NCBI GenBank assembly: GCA_032052615.1 | Contig: DAMBWF010000004.1 | Location: 62,001-126,000, forward strand | From: Pseudomonas_T sp032052615 | GTDB lineage: Bacteria; Pseudomonadota; Gammaproteobacteria; Pseudomonadales; Pseudomonadaceae | Length of the DNA stretch: 64,000 nt | Direction: 5' to 3' | Shown here: positions 15,113 to 23,137 of the stretch, piece after piece | How positions within the stretch are numbered: position 1 is the first letter of the stretch | Layout: the number at the start of each line of letters is the position of its first letter | Position numbers and translations under genes: made by a program | Notes under the pieces: model-generated | Database searches by the model: none | Told to the model about the DNA's origin: nothing | The model's input: only the letters and a program-made list of their open reading frames with translations

Positions 15113-17947
15113 TTACAGGCTGGCGATCTTCTCGCGCTGCTGGACCAGGTTGGCCACGGCCTGCTCGGCCTCGGCCAGCTTGGCGCGTTCCTTGTCGATC
15201 ACCTCGGCGGGGGCCTTGGCAACGAACGCTTCGTTGGCCAGCTTGCCGCCGACCCGCTTGACCTCGCCTTCCAGGCGCTGGATTTCCTTGTCCAGGCGCG
15301 CCAGTTCGGCGCCCTTGTCGATCAGCCCGGCCATGGGCACCAGCACCCGCATGTCGCCCACCAAGGCGAGAGCAGACATCGGCGCCTGTTCGTCGGCCTC
15401 CAGCACCCGCACCGATTCCAGCTTGGCCAGCTTGGCCAGCAGCGGCTCGAAGTCCGCCAGGCGGCGGCGATCCATGTCGTCGGCGTTGGCCAGCACCACG
15501 TCGATGCGCCTGGCCATGGAGATGTTCATCTCGCCCCGGATCTGCCGCACCCCCAGCATGAAGGTCTTCACCCACTCGATGTCCGCCTCCGCGCCGGCAT
15601 CGAGCTTCGCCTCGTCCGGTACCGGCCAGGGTTGCAGCATCAGGGTCTCGCCGCTCCGGCCGGCCGACGCCTTGATTCGCTGCCAGATTTCCTCGGTGAT
15701 GAACGGCATGAACGGGTGGGCCAGGCGCAGGATGACTTCCAGCACCCGCACCAGGGTGCGGCGGGTGCCGCGCTGACGTTCCAGCGGTGCGTTCTCGTCC
15801 CACAGCACCGGCTTCACCAGCTCCAGGTACCAGGCGCAGTACTCGTCCCAGACGAACTCGTAGAGGGCCTGGGTGGCCAGGTCGAAGCGGAAGGCGTCCA
15901 GGTGGCGGGTGACGTCCTGCTCGCAACGTTGCAGGGCGGAGATGATCCAGCGGTCGACGGCGGACAACTCGACCGCCGCGTCGTCGCTGGCGCCGGTATC
16001 GCGGCCGTCGGTGTTCTCGATGACGAAGTTGGCGGCGTTCCACAGCTTGTTGCAGAAGTTGCGGTAGCCCTCGACCCGGCCCATGTCGAACTTCACGTCG
16101 CGGCCGGTGGTGGCCAGGGACAGGAAGGTGAAGCGCAGGGCGTCGGTACCGTAGCTGGCGATGCCCTCGGGGAACTCGGCGCGGGTCTGCTTGGCGATCT
16201 TCTCCGCCAGCTTGGGCTGCATCATGCCGCTGGTGCGCTTGGCCACCAGGGACTCCAGGTCGATGCCGTCGACGATGTCCAGCGGGTCCAGCACGTTGCC
16301 CTTGGACTTGGACATCTTCTGCCCCTGGCCGTCGCGGATCAGGCCGTGGACATAGACGGTCTTGAACGGGATCTGCCCGGTGAGGTGGGTGGACAGCATG
16401 ATCATCCGGGCGACCCAGAAGAAGATGATGTCGAAGCCGGTGACCAGCACGTCGGTGGGGTGGAAGGTCTTGAGCAGCTCGGTCTGCTGCGGCCAGCCCA
16501 GGGTGGAGAAGGTCCACAGGCCGGAGCTGAACCAGGTGTCCAGCACGTCCTCGTCCTGGCGCAGCGGCGCGTCGCCCAGGCCGTGCTTGGCGCGCACCTC
16601 GGCCTCGTCGCGGCCGACGTAGACATTGCCCGCCTCGTCGTACCAGGCCGGGATGCGGTGGCCCCACCAGAGCTGGCGGCTGATGCACCAGTCCTGGATG
16701 TCGCGCATCCAGGCGAAATACATATTCTCGTACTGCTTGGGCACGAACTGGATGGCGCCGCTCTCGACCACGGCGATGGCCTTCTCGGCCAGCGGTTTGG
16801 TGGACACGTACCACTGGTCGGTCAGCCACGGCTCGATGACGGTGCCGGAGCGGTCGCCCTTGGGCACCTTGAGGGCATGGTCGTCGATCTTTTCCAGCAG
16901 GCCGGCGGCCTCGAAGGCGGCGACGATGCGCTTGCGCGCCTCGAAACGGTCGAGGCCGGCGTATTCGGCGGGGATGCCCGCCTGCAGGGCGTTGTCGACG
17001 CTGCCGTCCAGCGTGAACACCTGGGCGGCGGCCAGCACCGCGGCATTCTTGTCGAAGATGTTGATCAGCGGCAGGCCGTGGCGCTTGCCCACTTCGTAGT
17101 CGTTGAAGTCGTGGGCCGGGGTGATCTTCACGCAGCCGGTGCCGAACTCGGGGTCGCAGTACTCGTCGCCGACGATGGGGATGCGTCGGCCCACCAGGGG
17201 CAGCTCGACGAAGCCGCCGATCAGCGCCTTGTAGCGCTCGTCCTCCGGATGCACCGCCACGGCGGCGTCGCCCAGCATGGTCTCCGGGCGGGTGGTGGCG
17301 ACCACCAGGTGGTCCTTGCCGTCGGCGGTGCGCGCGCCGTCCGCCAGGGGATAGCGCAGGTGCCAGAGCGAGCCCTTCTCGTCGTGGCTTTCCACCTCCA
17401 GGTCGGAGATCGCCGTGTGCAGCTTGGTGTCCCAGTTCACCAGGCGCTTGCCGCGATAGATCAGGCCGTCCTCGTGCAGCCGGACGAAGGCTTCCTTCAC
17501 CGCCTCGGACAGGCCGTCGTCCATGGTGAAGCGCTCCCGCGACCAGTCCACCGAGGAGCCCAGGCGGCGGATCTGCCGGGTGATGGTGCCGCCGGACTGG
17601 TGCTTCCATTCCCAGACCTTCTTCAGGAACTGCTCGCGGCCGAGGTCGTGGCGGCTGACCCCCTGGGCCGCCAGTTGGCGCTCCACCACCATCTGGGTGG
17701 CGATGCCCGCGTGGTCGGTGCCGGGCTGCCAGAGGGTATTGCGGCCCTGCATGCGGCGGAAGCGGATCAGGGCGTCCATGATCGCGTTGTTGAAGCCGTG
17801 GCCCATGTGCAGGCTGCCGGTGACATTCGGCGGCGGGATCATGATGGTGTAGGGCTCGCCGGAGCCCTGGGGCGCGAAATAGCCACGGCTCTCCCAGGTC
17901 TGGTACCAGGAGGTCTCGATGGCGTGAGGCTGATAGGTCTTGTCCAT
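15113..17947 (-). CDS. valS: Valyl-tRNA synthetase
   Basis: Class Ia aminoacyl-tRNA synthetase that charges tRNA-Val and edits mischarged threonine. The 944-residue length is normal. Motifs: PPPNVTGSLHMGHGFNNA near residue 38 (the HIGH signature as HMGH), the catalytic KMSKS loop in GQKMSKSKGNVLDP near 545, the family RQLWWGHRIPAWY segment, and a C-terminal coiled coil ending LVQQREKIASL. The ATG at 17947 begins MDKTYQPHAIETSWYQ, as in other proteobacterial ValRS. In many pseudomonads valS follows holC and pepA; here its upstream neighbour is the divergent stress-protein gene, so the surroundings have been rearranged. Confidence 0.97.
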   Translation of the reverse strand: MDKTYQPHAIETSWYQTWESRGYFAPQGSGEPYTIMIPPPNVTGSLHMGHGFNNAIMDALIRFRRMQGRNTLWQPGTDHAGIATQMVVERQLAAQGVSRHDLGREQFLKKVWEWKHQSGGTITRQIRRLGSSVDWSRERFTMDDGLSEAVKEAFVRLHEDGLIYRGKRLVNWDTKLHTAISDLEVESHDEKGSLWHLRYPLADGARTADGKDHLVVATTRPETMLGDAAVAVHPEDERYKALIGGFVELPLVGRRIPIVGDEYCDPEFGTGCVKITPAHDFNDYEVGKRHGLPLINIFDKNAAVLAAAQVFTLDGSVDNALQAGIPAEYAGLDRFEARKRIVAAFEAAGLLEKIDDHALKVPKGDRSGTVIEPWLTDQWYVSTKPLAEKAIAVVESGAIQFVPKQYENMYFAWMRDIQDWCISRQLWWGHRIPAWYDEAGNVYVGRDEAEVRAKHGLGDAPLRQDEDVLDTWFSSGLWTFSTLGWPQQTELLKTFHPTDVLVTGFDIIFFWVARMIMLSTHLTGQIPFKTVYVHGLIRDGQGQKMSKSKGNVLDPLDIVDGIDLESLVAKRTSGMMQPKLAEKIAKQTRAEFPEGIASYGTDALRFTFLSLATTGRDVKFDMGRVEGYRNFCNKLWNAANFVIENTDGRDTGASDDAAVELSAVDRWIISALQRCEQDVTRHLDAFRFDLATQALYEFVWDEYCAWYLELVKPVLWDENAPLERQRGTRRTLVRVLEVILRLAHPFMPFITEEIWQRIKASAGRSGETLMLQPWPVPDEAKLDAGAEADIEWVKTFMLGVRQIRGEMNISMARRIDVVLANADDMDRRRLADFEPLLAKLAKLESVRVLEADEQAPMSALALVGDMRVLVPMAGLIDKGAELARLDKEIQRLEGEVKRVGGKLANEAFVAKAPAEVIDKERAKLAEAEQAVANLVQQREKIASL

Positions 17948-18060
17948 GGGCGCGGTTCTTGCTGGCGGCTGATCGGGAAAGCGGTCGAGTATACCGGCAT
18001 GGCGCGGCGCGGGGTAAGCGCGCCGGCCGTCCGGACGGGCGTCGGCGGCCGCGACGGCGG

Positions 18061-18074
18061 TTGATCTGCATCAA
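18061..18074 (+). promoter_or_regulatory. Anr/FNR box upstream of the universal stress protein gene
   Basis: TTGATCTGCATCAA is a perfect match to the FNR/Anr consensus TTGAT-N4-ATCAA. It lies 66 bp before the usp start; a centre at about -41 would place the start of transcription near 18109, with CAATGT (18099-18104) as a weak -10. Oxygen-limitation control is inferred from the site and from known Anr control of universal stress proteins in P. aeruginosa. Confidence 0.8.
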
Positions 18075-18139
18075 CGGCGGCGCTCCGTCCATGCGCTGCA
18101 ATGTGCGCCCTTTTTTCAAGCCTGACAGGGAGTTGAAAG

Positions 18140-18994
18140 ATGAAGAGGTTGCTGGTCGCCACCGATCTGTCCGCCCGCTCGGAGTGTGCCATCGTGCGCG
18201 CCGCGCGGCTGGTGCGGGACTTCGGCTGCGACTGGACGCTGCTGCATGTGGTGGACGAGGACTACCCCGAGCCGCTGCTGGAGCGGGAGGTGGCGCAGAT
18301 CACCGATATGTTGCTGGCGCGGGTGGACCGGCTGGGCGAACTGTCGGGCCGGCCGCCCCGGGTGGCGGTGGCCACCGGCGACGCCGAGCGCTGCATCCTG
18401 GACATGGGCGCGGAGCTGGCCGCCGACCTGGTGCTGCTGGGCCCGCACCGGCCCAGCTCGGCCCGCGAGCTGTTCATCGGTACCACCGGCGAGCGGATCA
18501 TCCGCAGCGCGCGGCTGCCGGTGCTGCGGGTGGGCGGCCCTGCGGAGCGGGACTACCGCCGCCTGCTGCTGGCCCTGGACCTGTCGCCCACCTCCGCCCA
18601 GGCGTTGCGCCGCAGCCGCGCGCTGGGCCTGCCGGCGCGCTACGAGCCTCACGTGCTGTATGCCTTCGAGCCCTTCGCCAAGGGCTTCATGCAATACGCC
18701 GGCCTCGACCGTTCGAAGATGGAGGCTCATGTCGCCGAGACCGAGCGCCGTGCCCGCGAGGCATTACAGACCTTCCTCGCCGAAGAGGATGCGTCGTTCC
18801 CCCGGGAGCGGCTACGGGTCGAGGAAGGGGCGCCGCTGGAGGTGATGCGGCGCTACCGCGAGGAGTGGCAGCCGGACCTGCTGGTGATCGGCACCCATGG
18901 CCATCTGAGTCTGAAAAAGAAGATGCTCGGCACGGTGGCCACCGCGCTGCTGCGGGAATTTCCCTGCGACATCCTCACCGTGCCGCACACCTAG
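18140..18994 (+). CDS. Tandem universal stress protein
   Basis: The 284-residue protein has two UspA domains in tandem (about 1-135 and 140-283). The first begins MKRLLVATDLSARSECAI, the second RRLLLALDLSPTSAQAL. The second carries the full ATP-binding motif G-2x-G-9x-G-T (GTHGHLSLKKKMLGT); the first keeps LGPHRPSSARELFIGTT, where the second glycine of the motif is lost. Tandem Usp proteins of this kind aid survival under anaerobic or starvation conditions in Pseudomonas. A perfect Anr box lies 66 bp upstream, and GGGAG precedes the ATG. It ends 3 bp from the convergent olsA; the same usp-olsA-olsB order occurs in P. aeruginosa. Confidence 0.92.
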   Translation: MKRLLVATDLSARSECAIVRAARLVRDFGCDWTLLHVVDEDYPEPLLEREVAQITDMLLARVDRLGELSGRPPRVAVATGDAERCILDMGAELAADLVLLGPHRPSSARELFIGTTGERIIRSARLPVLRVGGPAERDYRRLLLALDLSPTSAQALRRSRALGLPARYEPHVLYAFEPFAKGFMQYAGLDRSKMEAHVAETERRAREALQTFLAEEDASFPRERLRVEEGAPLEVMRRYREEWQPDLLVIGTHGHLSLKKKMLGTVATALLREFPCDILTVPHT

Positions 18995-18997
18995 CAC

Positions 18998-19762
18998 TCA
19001 GGCGGCCGCCCGCGCCGGGGGCTCGTCCAGGCCGAGGGCCTCGGCGATGGCGGCCCGCGCCTGGCGCGCGACCTGGTTGCGCGGCACGCCCGAGGCGGCG
19101 ATGGGCGGCAACACGTGAATGTCCACCTCGGCGACGTCGGCGTCCAGAAGTCGCAGCAGGTGGCTCACCAGGTCGTCGTCGCCGATGAAGGGCGCCAGGG
19201 TGTCCGGCGCGCCGTCGCGCCGGTAGCGGATCGCCACCGGCTGCACGGCGCGACCGGTCTCCGTCGCGCAGGCCAGCAGCCGGCCGTGGAAGGGGCGCAG
19301 GGCCTGGCCGTCGGTGGTGGTGCCTTCGGGGAACAGCAGCAGCGAGCGACCGGCTTCCAGCCGCCCCGCCAACTGGCGGCCGAGCAGGCCGCCGTCGCCG
19401 GCGCCCCGGCGGATGAACAGCGTGCCGCCGCGCTGGGCGAGCCAGCCGGCCAGGGGCCAGTCGCGCACCTCGGCCTTGGACAGAAAGCCCAGGGGCGCCA
19501 GGGCGCCGAGCAGGGGGATGTCGGTCCAGGACACGTGGTTGGCCACCCAGAGCATGGGCGTATCGGGCGGCGCGCCATGGACCCGCACGCGGAATGGCAG
19601 GCACCCCGCCAGGCGGGCGAGGAACCAACGGGTCAGACGAGGACGTGCCTGGCGTGGGCCACCCAGGCGTTCCAAGGGACCGACCGCCAGGGCCAGGACG
19701 ACCCCCACGGCCAGGGTCGCCAGCAGGCGCGCCAGGCGCGCCGCGCGACGCAGACGCCTCAC
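18998..19762 (-). CDS. olsA: Lyso-ornithine lipid O-acyltransferase
   Basis: OlsA adds the second, ester-linked acyl chain to lyso-ornithine lipid at the inner membrane. The 254-residue product has an N-terminal hydrophobic segment (LLATLAVGVVLALAVG) and the PlsC-type acyltransferase motifs NHVSWTDIPLL (the H-x4-D catalytic site), a substrate-binding block GTLFIRRGAGD and FPEGTTTDG. It starts with GTG at 19762, overlapping the olsB stop in a GTGA, so the two genes are translationally coupled. The open frame running on upstream is the antisense/out-of-phase shadow of olsB. Specificity is assigned from the gene pair; on motifs alone it could be any 1-acylglycerol-phosphate acyltransferase. Confidence 0.88.
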   Translation of the reverse strand: MRRLRRAARLARLLATLAVGVVLALAVGPLERLGGPRQARPRLTRWFLARLAGCLPFRVRVHGAPPDTPMLWVANHVSWTDIPLLGALAPLGFLSKAEVRDWPLAGWLAQRGGTLFIRRGAGDGGLLGRQLAGRLEAGRSLLLFPEGTTTDGQALRPFHGRLLACATETGRAVQPVAIRYRRDGAPDTLAPFIGDDDLVSHLLRLLDADVAEVDIHVLPPIAASGVPRNQVARQARAAIAEALGLDEPPARAAA

Positions 19763-20529
19763 ACCGCGGCCTTGAAGTGCCGGGCGTAGCGCGGGCACAG
19801 CTCGTCGCGCTTGAGCAGGATGAACACGTCGGCCACCTGGAAGTCGGGGTCCCAGCACGGCTCGCCGCAAATCTTCGCGCCCAGGCGCATGTAGGCTTTG
19901 AGCAGCGGCGGCAGTTCGGCGCCGAGGTTGTCCGGCAGGCACAGCGTCGGCAGCGGGTTCTTCGGCTCGGCGCGCAGGTGCTCGGTGCACAGATGGCGTT
20001 CCCGCAGGCGCTGCATGATCGCCTGGGCCTGGATGCCGCCGTCGCGCATGGGGATGCTGGCGCAGCCCATCAGGTAGCGGTAGCCGCCACGGTTCAGCGC
20101 CTCGGCCAGCTCGCCCCAGAGCACGGCGATGGTGGCGCCGTTGCGGTAGTCCGGCTCGACGCAGGTGCGGCCGATCTCCAGCACCGGGCCTTGCAGGCGG
20201 GCGAGCCCGTGCAGGCTGAATTCTTCCTCGCTGTAGAACCGCCCGAGGTGGGCGGCGGCCTGATGGTCCAGCAGGCGGGTGGTGGCCACCAGCTCGCCGC
20301 TGTCCAGATCGCGCACGCCGAGGTGGGCGCAGTGAGGGTCGTAATCGTCCATATCGAGGCCGAACTCGGCGCCTTGCAGGCGGGCGCCGAATTCCCGGCT
20401 GAACACCCGGTAGCGCAGCGCCTGGGCCTCGCGCAGCGCGGCGATGCCCTCCAGCCGTTCGGCGCGCAGCCGGCGCGGGCGCTTCTCCGGGCGAGGGGCA
20501 AGGTCGGGGGTGAGAGCGATCTGGGTCAT
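19759..20529 (-). CDS. olsB: Ornithine N-alpha-acyltransferase
   Basis: OlsB transfers a 3-hydroxyacyl chain from acyl carrier protein to ornithine, the first step of ornithine lipid synthesis. The 256-residue sequence has the GNAT/hemolysin-like family features: LRYRVFSREFGARL, DMDDYDPHCAHLGVRD, the acyl-donor region GPVLEIGRTCVEPDYRNGATIAVLW, and the C-terminal CWDPDFQVADVFILLKRDELC. It is first in the olsB-olsA operon. A four-repeat Pho box lies 80-119 bp upstream, which fits the known phosphate-starvation induction of ornithine lipids in P. aeruginosa, where they replace phospholipids. Confidence 0.92.
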   Translation of the reverse strand: MTQIALTPDLAPRPEKRPRRLRAERLEGIAALREAQALRYRVFSREFGARLQGAEFGLDMDDYDPHCAHLGVRDLDSGELVATTRLLDHQAAAHLGRFYSEEEFSLHGLARLQGPVLEIGRTCVEPDYRNGATIAVLWGELAEALNRGGYRYLMGCASIPMRDGGIQAQAIMQRLRERHLCTEHLRAEPKNPLPTLCLPDNLGAELPPLLKAYMRLGAKICGEPCWDPDFQVADVFILLKRDELCPRYARHFKAAV

Positions 20530-20592
20530 GGGGGCCTCCAGTGGCCGGCGCGGTTCCCGGTTGCGGTCGGTCGGGCTCGTTGTGCAAGCTGG

Positions 20593-20648
20593 AGGCTAGG
20601 CCGACCCGGTGTCAGCGCCATGACGCGCCGGTGATGCTTGTGTGACAG
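20593..20648 (-). promoter_or_regulatory. Four-repeat Pho box and -10 of olsBA
   Basis: On the minus strand four 7-base repeats are spaced exactly 4 bases apart: CTGTCAC (20648-20642), GCATCAC (20637-20631), GCGTCAT (20626-20620), CTGACAC (20615-20609). This is the 11-bp PhoB repeat layout. TAGCCT (20598-20593), 10 bases further on, is placed as expected for the -10 of a PhoB-activated promoter. The box also lies just upstream of the divergent gene at 20678. Confidence 0.8.
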
Positions 20649-20677
20649 TGTGTCCGCCCCTGGATGAGGACCTTCCC

Positions 20678-21565
20678 ATGCCCTGGCCCGCCCTGCTCGG
20701 CCCGCTGCAACGACTCGATCTTCCCCGCCTCGACGACTGGTACGCGGCGCTCCTGGCCCGGGCCGGCGAGGCGTCGGCGCCGCTGGACCTGGCGATCCTC
20801 GGCGGCCGGCTGGCGGCCAGCCCGGGGCTGGCCTTTCTCGCCGGTTACCAGGGCGCGTTGCGGGCATTGTGGCCCTCGGCGCCGGCGAGCCTGGGGGCGT
20901 TGTGCGTCACCGAGAGCCGTAGCCAGCGGCCGGCCGACCTCGGCGCTCGCTTGAAAGACCTGAGCCTGACCGGACGGAAGGATTTCGTCTGCGCCGCCGG
21001 GGCGGTCGACTGGCTCTTGGTGGCGGCGCGGGAGGAGGGGCCGGGCGAGTCGCCGCGGCTGGCCCTGTGCGTGGTCCGCAACGGCGACCCCGGCGTGGGC
21101 CTGGAACCGTTGCCGGCGCTGCCGCTGGTGCCCGACATTCCCCATGCCCGCCTGCGCCTGGAGGGCGCCTCCTGCGAGCGCCTGCCCGGCGACGGCTGGA
21201 GCGACTACGCCAAGCCGTTCCGCACCTTGGAGGACCTCCACGTGCTGGCCGCCCTGACGGCTTGGCTGTATGGCCTGGGCGTGGAGCAAGGCTGGCCGGA
21301 GGCGCCGCGCCTGCGGCTCGCCGGCCTGCTCGCCGGGTGCGGCGAGATCGCCCGGCAATGCCCCGGGGCGCCGTCCACCCATTGGCTGCTGGCCGGGCTG
21401 TTCGCCCAGTTCGAGGTGCTGCGGCCCGCCCTCGACGAGGCCCTCTCGACGACACCGGAGCCCTGGGCGGGTCTCTGGCGGCGCGATCGGGGCATCCTCG
21501 ACCTCGCCGCCACGGCGCGGGCGCGGCGCCTGGAGCGGGCCCGCGCGGCCCTGGGGCTGCCGTGA
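20678..21565 (+). CDS. Acyl-CoA dehydrogenase-like protein
   Basis: A 295-residue protein whose middle region, LSLTGRKDFVCAAGAVDWLLVAAR, looks like the beta-domain of acyl-CoA dehydrogenases (L-G-K-x-F-V-x-A-x-x-A-D). The usual N-terminal helical domain is short and the C-terminal helical domain (SDYAKPFRTLEDLHVLAALTAWLYG to the end) is too diverged for me to identify a catalytic glutamate. It may be a degenerate or non-catalytic relative. The start at 20678 was chosen for MPWPALLGPLQRLDLP with GAGG upstream. It diverges from olsB, and the olsB Pho box ends 30 bp before its start, so phosphate control in this direction is also possible. Confidence 0.55.
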   Translation: MPWPALLGPLQRLDLPRLDDWYAALLARAGEASAPLDLAILGGRLAASPGLAFLAGYQGALRALWPSAPASLGALCVTESRSQRPADLGARLKDLSLTGRKDFVCAAGAVDWLLVAAREEGPGESPRLALCVVRNGDPGVGLEPLPALPLVPDIPHARLRLEGASCERLPGDGWSDYAKPFRTLEDLHVLAALTAWLYGLGVEQGWPEAPRLRLAGLLAGCGEIARQCPGAPSTHWLLAGLFAQFEVLRPALDEALSTTPEPWAGLWRRDRGILDLAATARARRLERARAALGLP

Positions 21566-21674
21566 GCATGCCGTTCGACCGCGCGGTCGCGTTGACGCCG
21601 GCCGGCTTGATCCAGGTCAGTGCGGCATCCCGCCGCGCCCGTTAACGTCGCCTCATTTTGCGGAGAAGGTCGTC

Positions 21675-22460
21675 ATGCGCCGGGAACCCATCGTGCTGTT
21701 CGATAACGGCACCCACCAATGCCTTCTGTTCGATGACCTGGTCAGCGGCGATGGCGTGCAATCCAACCAGTTCCTCATCGTCGACCACGACCAGCACCTG
21801 CTGCTCGACCCGGGCGGCGACCTCACCTACACGCCGCTGTCCTTGGAGCTCTCCAAACACATCAACGTGCAGGACCTGACTTACATTTTCGCCACCCACC
21901 AGGACCCGGACATCATCGCCTCCCTGGACAAGTGGCTGCTGCACACCCGCGCCAAGGTGATCTGCTCCAAGCTGTGGGCGCGCTTCCTGCCCCACCTGAC
22001 CGCCAGCTACCTGGCCATTAGTCACGGCATCTCCACCTATGACCGGATCATCGCGCTGCCCGACCGTGGCCAGTCGATCCCCCTGGGCCGCTGCTCGTTG
22101 AAGGCCGTGCCGGCGCATTTCCTGCATTCGGTGGGCAACTTCCAGCTCTACGATCCGGTCAGCAAGATTCTTTTCTCCGGCGACATGGGGGCCTCCCTGG
22201 TGGACGACGCCACGCCGGTGACCGACTTCGCCGACCACCTGCAGCACATGGAAGGGTTCCACCGCCGCTACATGGCCAGCAACAAGATCTGTCGCCTGTG
22301 GGTGGCCATGGTGCGGACGATGGACGTGGCGATGATCGTGCCGCAGCACGGCCGTCCGTTCGTGGGGCCGGCGATGATCGAATCCTTCCTGAACTGGATC
22401 GAGAACCTTGAGTGCGGCCTCGACCTGATGGGCCCCCAGGACTACCAGTTGCCCCGCTGA
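21675..22460 (+). CDS. Di-iron (ODP) metallo-beta-lactamase-fold protein
   Basis: The 261-residue protein has the metallo-beta-lactamase fold of the oxygen-binding di-iron proteins, the same domain as in flavodiiron proteins but without the flavodoxin part. Likely metal ligands: HQDPD in FATHQDPDIIASL (the HxExD motif with Asp for Glu), His in VPAHFLHSVGNF, Asp in LFSGDMGASL and His in VPQHGRPFVG. Stand-alone ODP proteins are linked to oxygen or nitric oxide sensing and signalling; which applies here cannot be told. The ATG at 21675 follows GGAGAAGG. It is followed by the YceI gene 94 bp downstream. Confidence 0.82.
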   Translation: MRREPIVLFDNGTHQCLLFDDLVSGDGVQSNQFLIVDHDQHLLLDPGGDLTYTPLSLELSKHINVQDLTYIFATHQDPDIIASLDKWLLHTRAKVICSKLWARFLPHLTASYLAISHGISTYDRIIALPDRGQSIPLGRCSLKAVPAHFLHSVGNFQLYDPVSKILFSGDMGASLVDDATPVTDFADHLQHMEGFHRRYMASNKICRLWVAMVRTMDVAMIVPQHGRPFVGPAMIESFLNWIENLECGLDLMGPQDYQLPR

Positions 22461-22554
22461 ACGCGAAGCGACGCGCGGCTCGCCGCCGGAGGGTGGGCAA
22501 GGGGGCGGGCCGGAGGGTATCGTTTCCCCTGGTCCGTTCACTCGCGAGAGCCCG

Positions 22555-23130
22555 ATGTCCCGGCTGTATCCCTTTTTCCTGCTGCTCTGCGCGGCGCTGC
22601 CGGTCCAGGCCGACTGGTACCTCGACAACGAATCGTCGCGCCTGTCGTTCATTTCCAGCAAGCAGGGCAACCTGTCCGAAGTCCACCGTTTCCTCACCCT
22701 TCACGGCAAGATCGATCCGGCCGGCCAGGCGCTGCTGCGCATCGAGCTGGACTCGGTGCTCACCGGCGTGCCGCTGCGGGATCAGCGCATGCGGCGGATG
22801 CTCTTCGAGGTGGCGCGCTACCCCGAGGCGACGGTCGCGGCGCGGCTCGACCCCGGCCCCATCACCAGCCTCGCCCCCGGAGCCCAACAGGAACTGCGCC
22901 TGCCCCTGAGCCTGACCCTGCACGGGCGTAGCCACCGGTTCACCGCCGAGTTGCTGGCGACCCGCCTGGACGCCCATCGCTTCCAGGTGGTGACGCTGAA
23001 GCCGCTGGTGCTGCAGGCCACCGACTTCGACCTGCTGCCCGGGATCGAGCGGCTGCGGGAAAGCGCCGGGCTGTCGGTGATCAGCCCCTCGGTGCCGGTG
23101 ACCGCCGTGCTGATCTTCGAAGAACGCTGA
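22555..23130 (+). CDS. YceI-family periplasmic protein
   Basis: The 191-residue product starts with a signal peptide (LYPFFLLLCAALPVQA, cleavage before DWYLD) and has the YceI lipocalin-like pattern: DWYLDNESSRLSFISSKQG at the start, repeated beta strands, RMRRMLFEVARYPEATV, LPLSLTLHGRSHRF, and the ending VPVTAVLIFEE. YceI proteins bind isoprenoid-type lipids in the periplasm. The canonical loop for the polyisoprenoid is not assignable by eye. It is 7 bp upstream of the phospholipase D gene, so the two are probably co-transcribed. Confidence 0.85.
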   Translation: MSRLYPFFLLLCAALPVQADWYLDNESSRLSFISSKQGNLSEVHRFLTLHGKIDPAGQALLRIELDSVLTGVPLRDQRMRRMLFEVARYPEATVAARLDPGPITSLAPGAQQELRLPLSLTLHGRSHRFTAELLATRLDAHRFQVVTLKPLVLQATDFDLLPGIERLRESAGLSVISPSVPVTAVLIFEER

Positions 23131-23137
23131 CGCAGCC

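Noticed and set aside
15095..18064. 989-codon open frame on the plus strand across valS
   Set aside because: It lies opposite the clear valS gene and its translation is low-complexity His/Gln/Val-rich, typical of antisense shadows.
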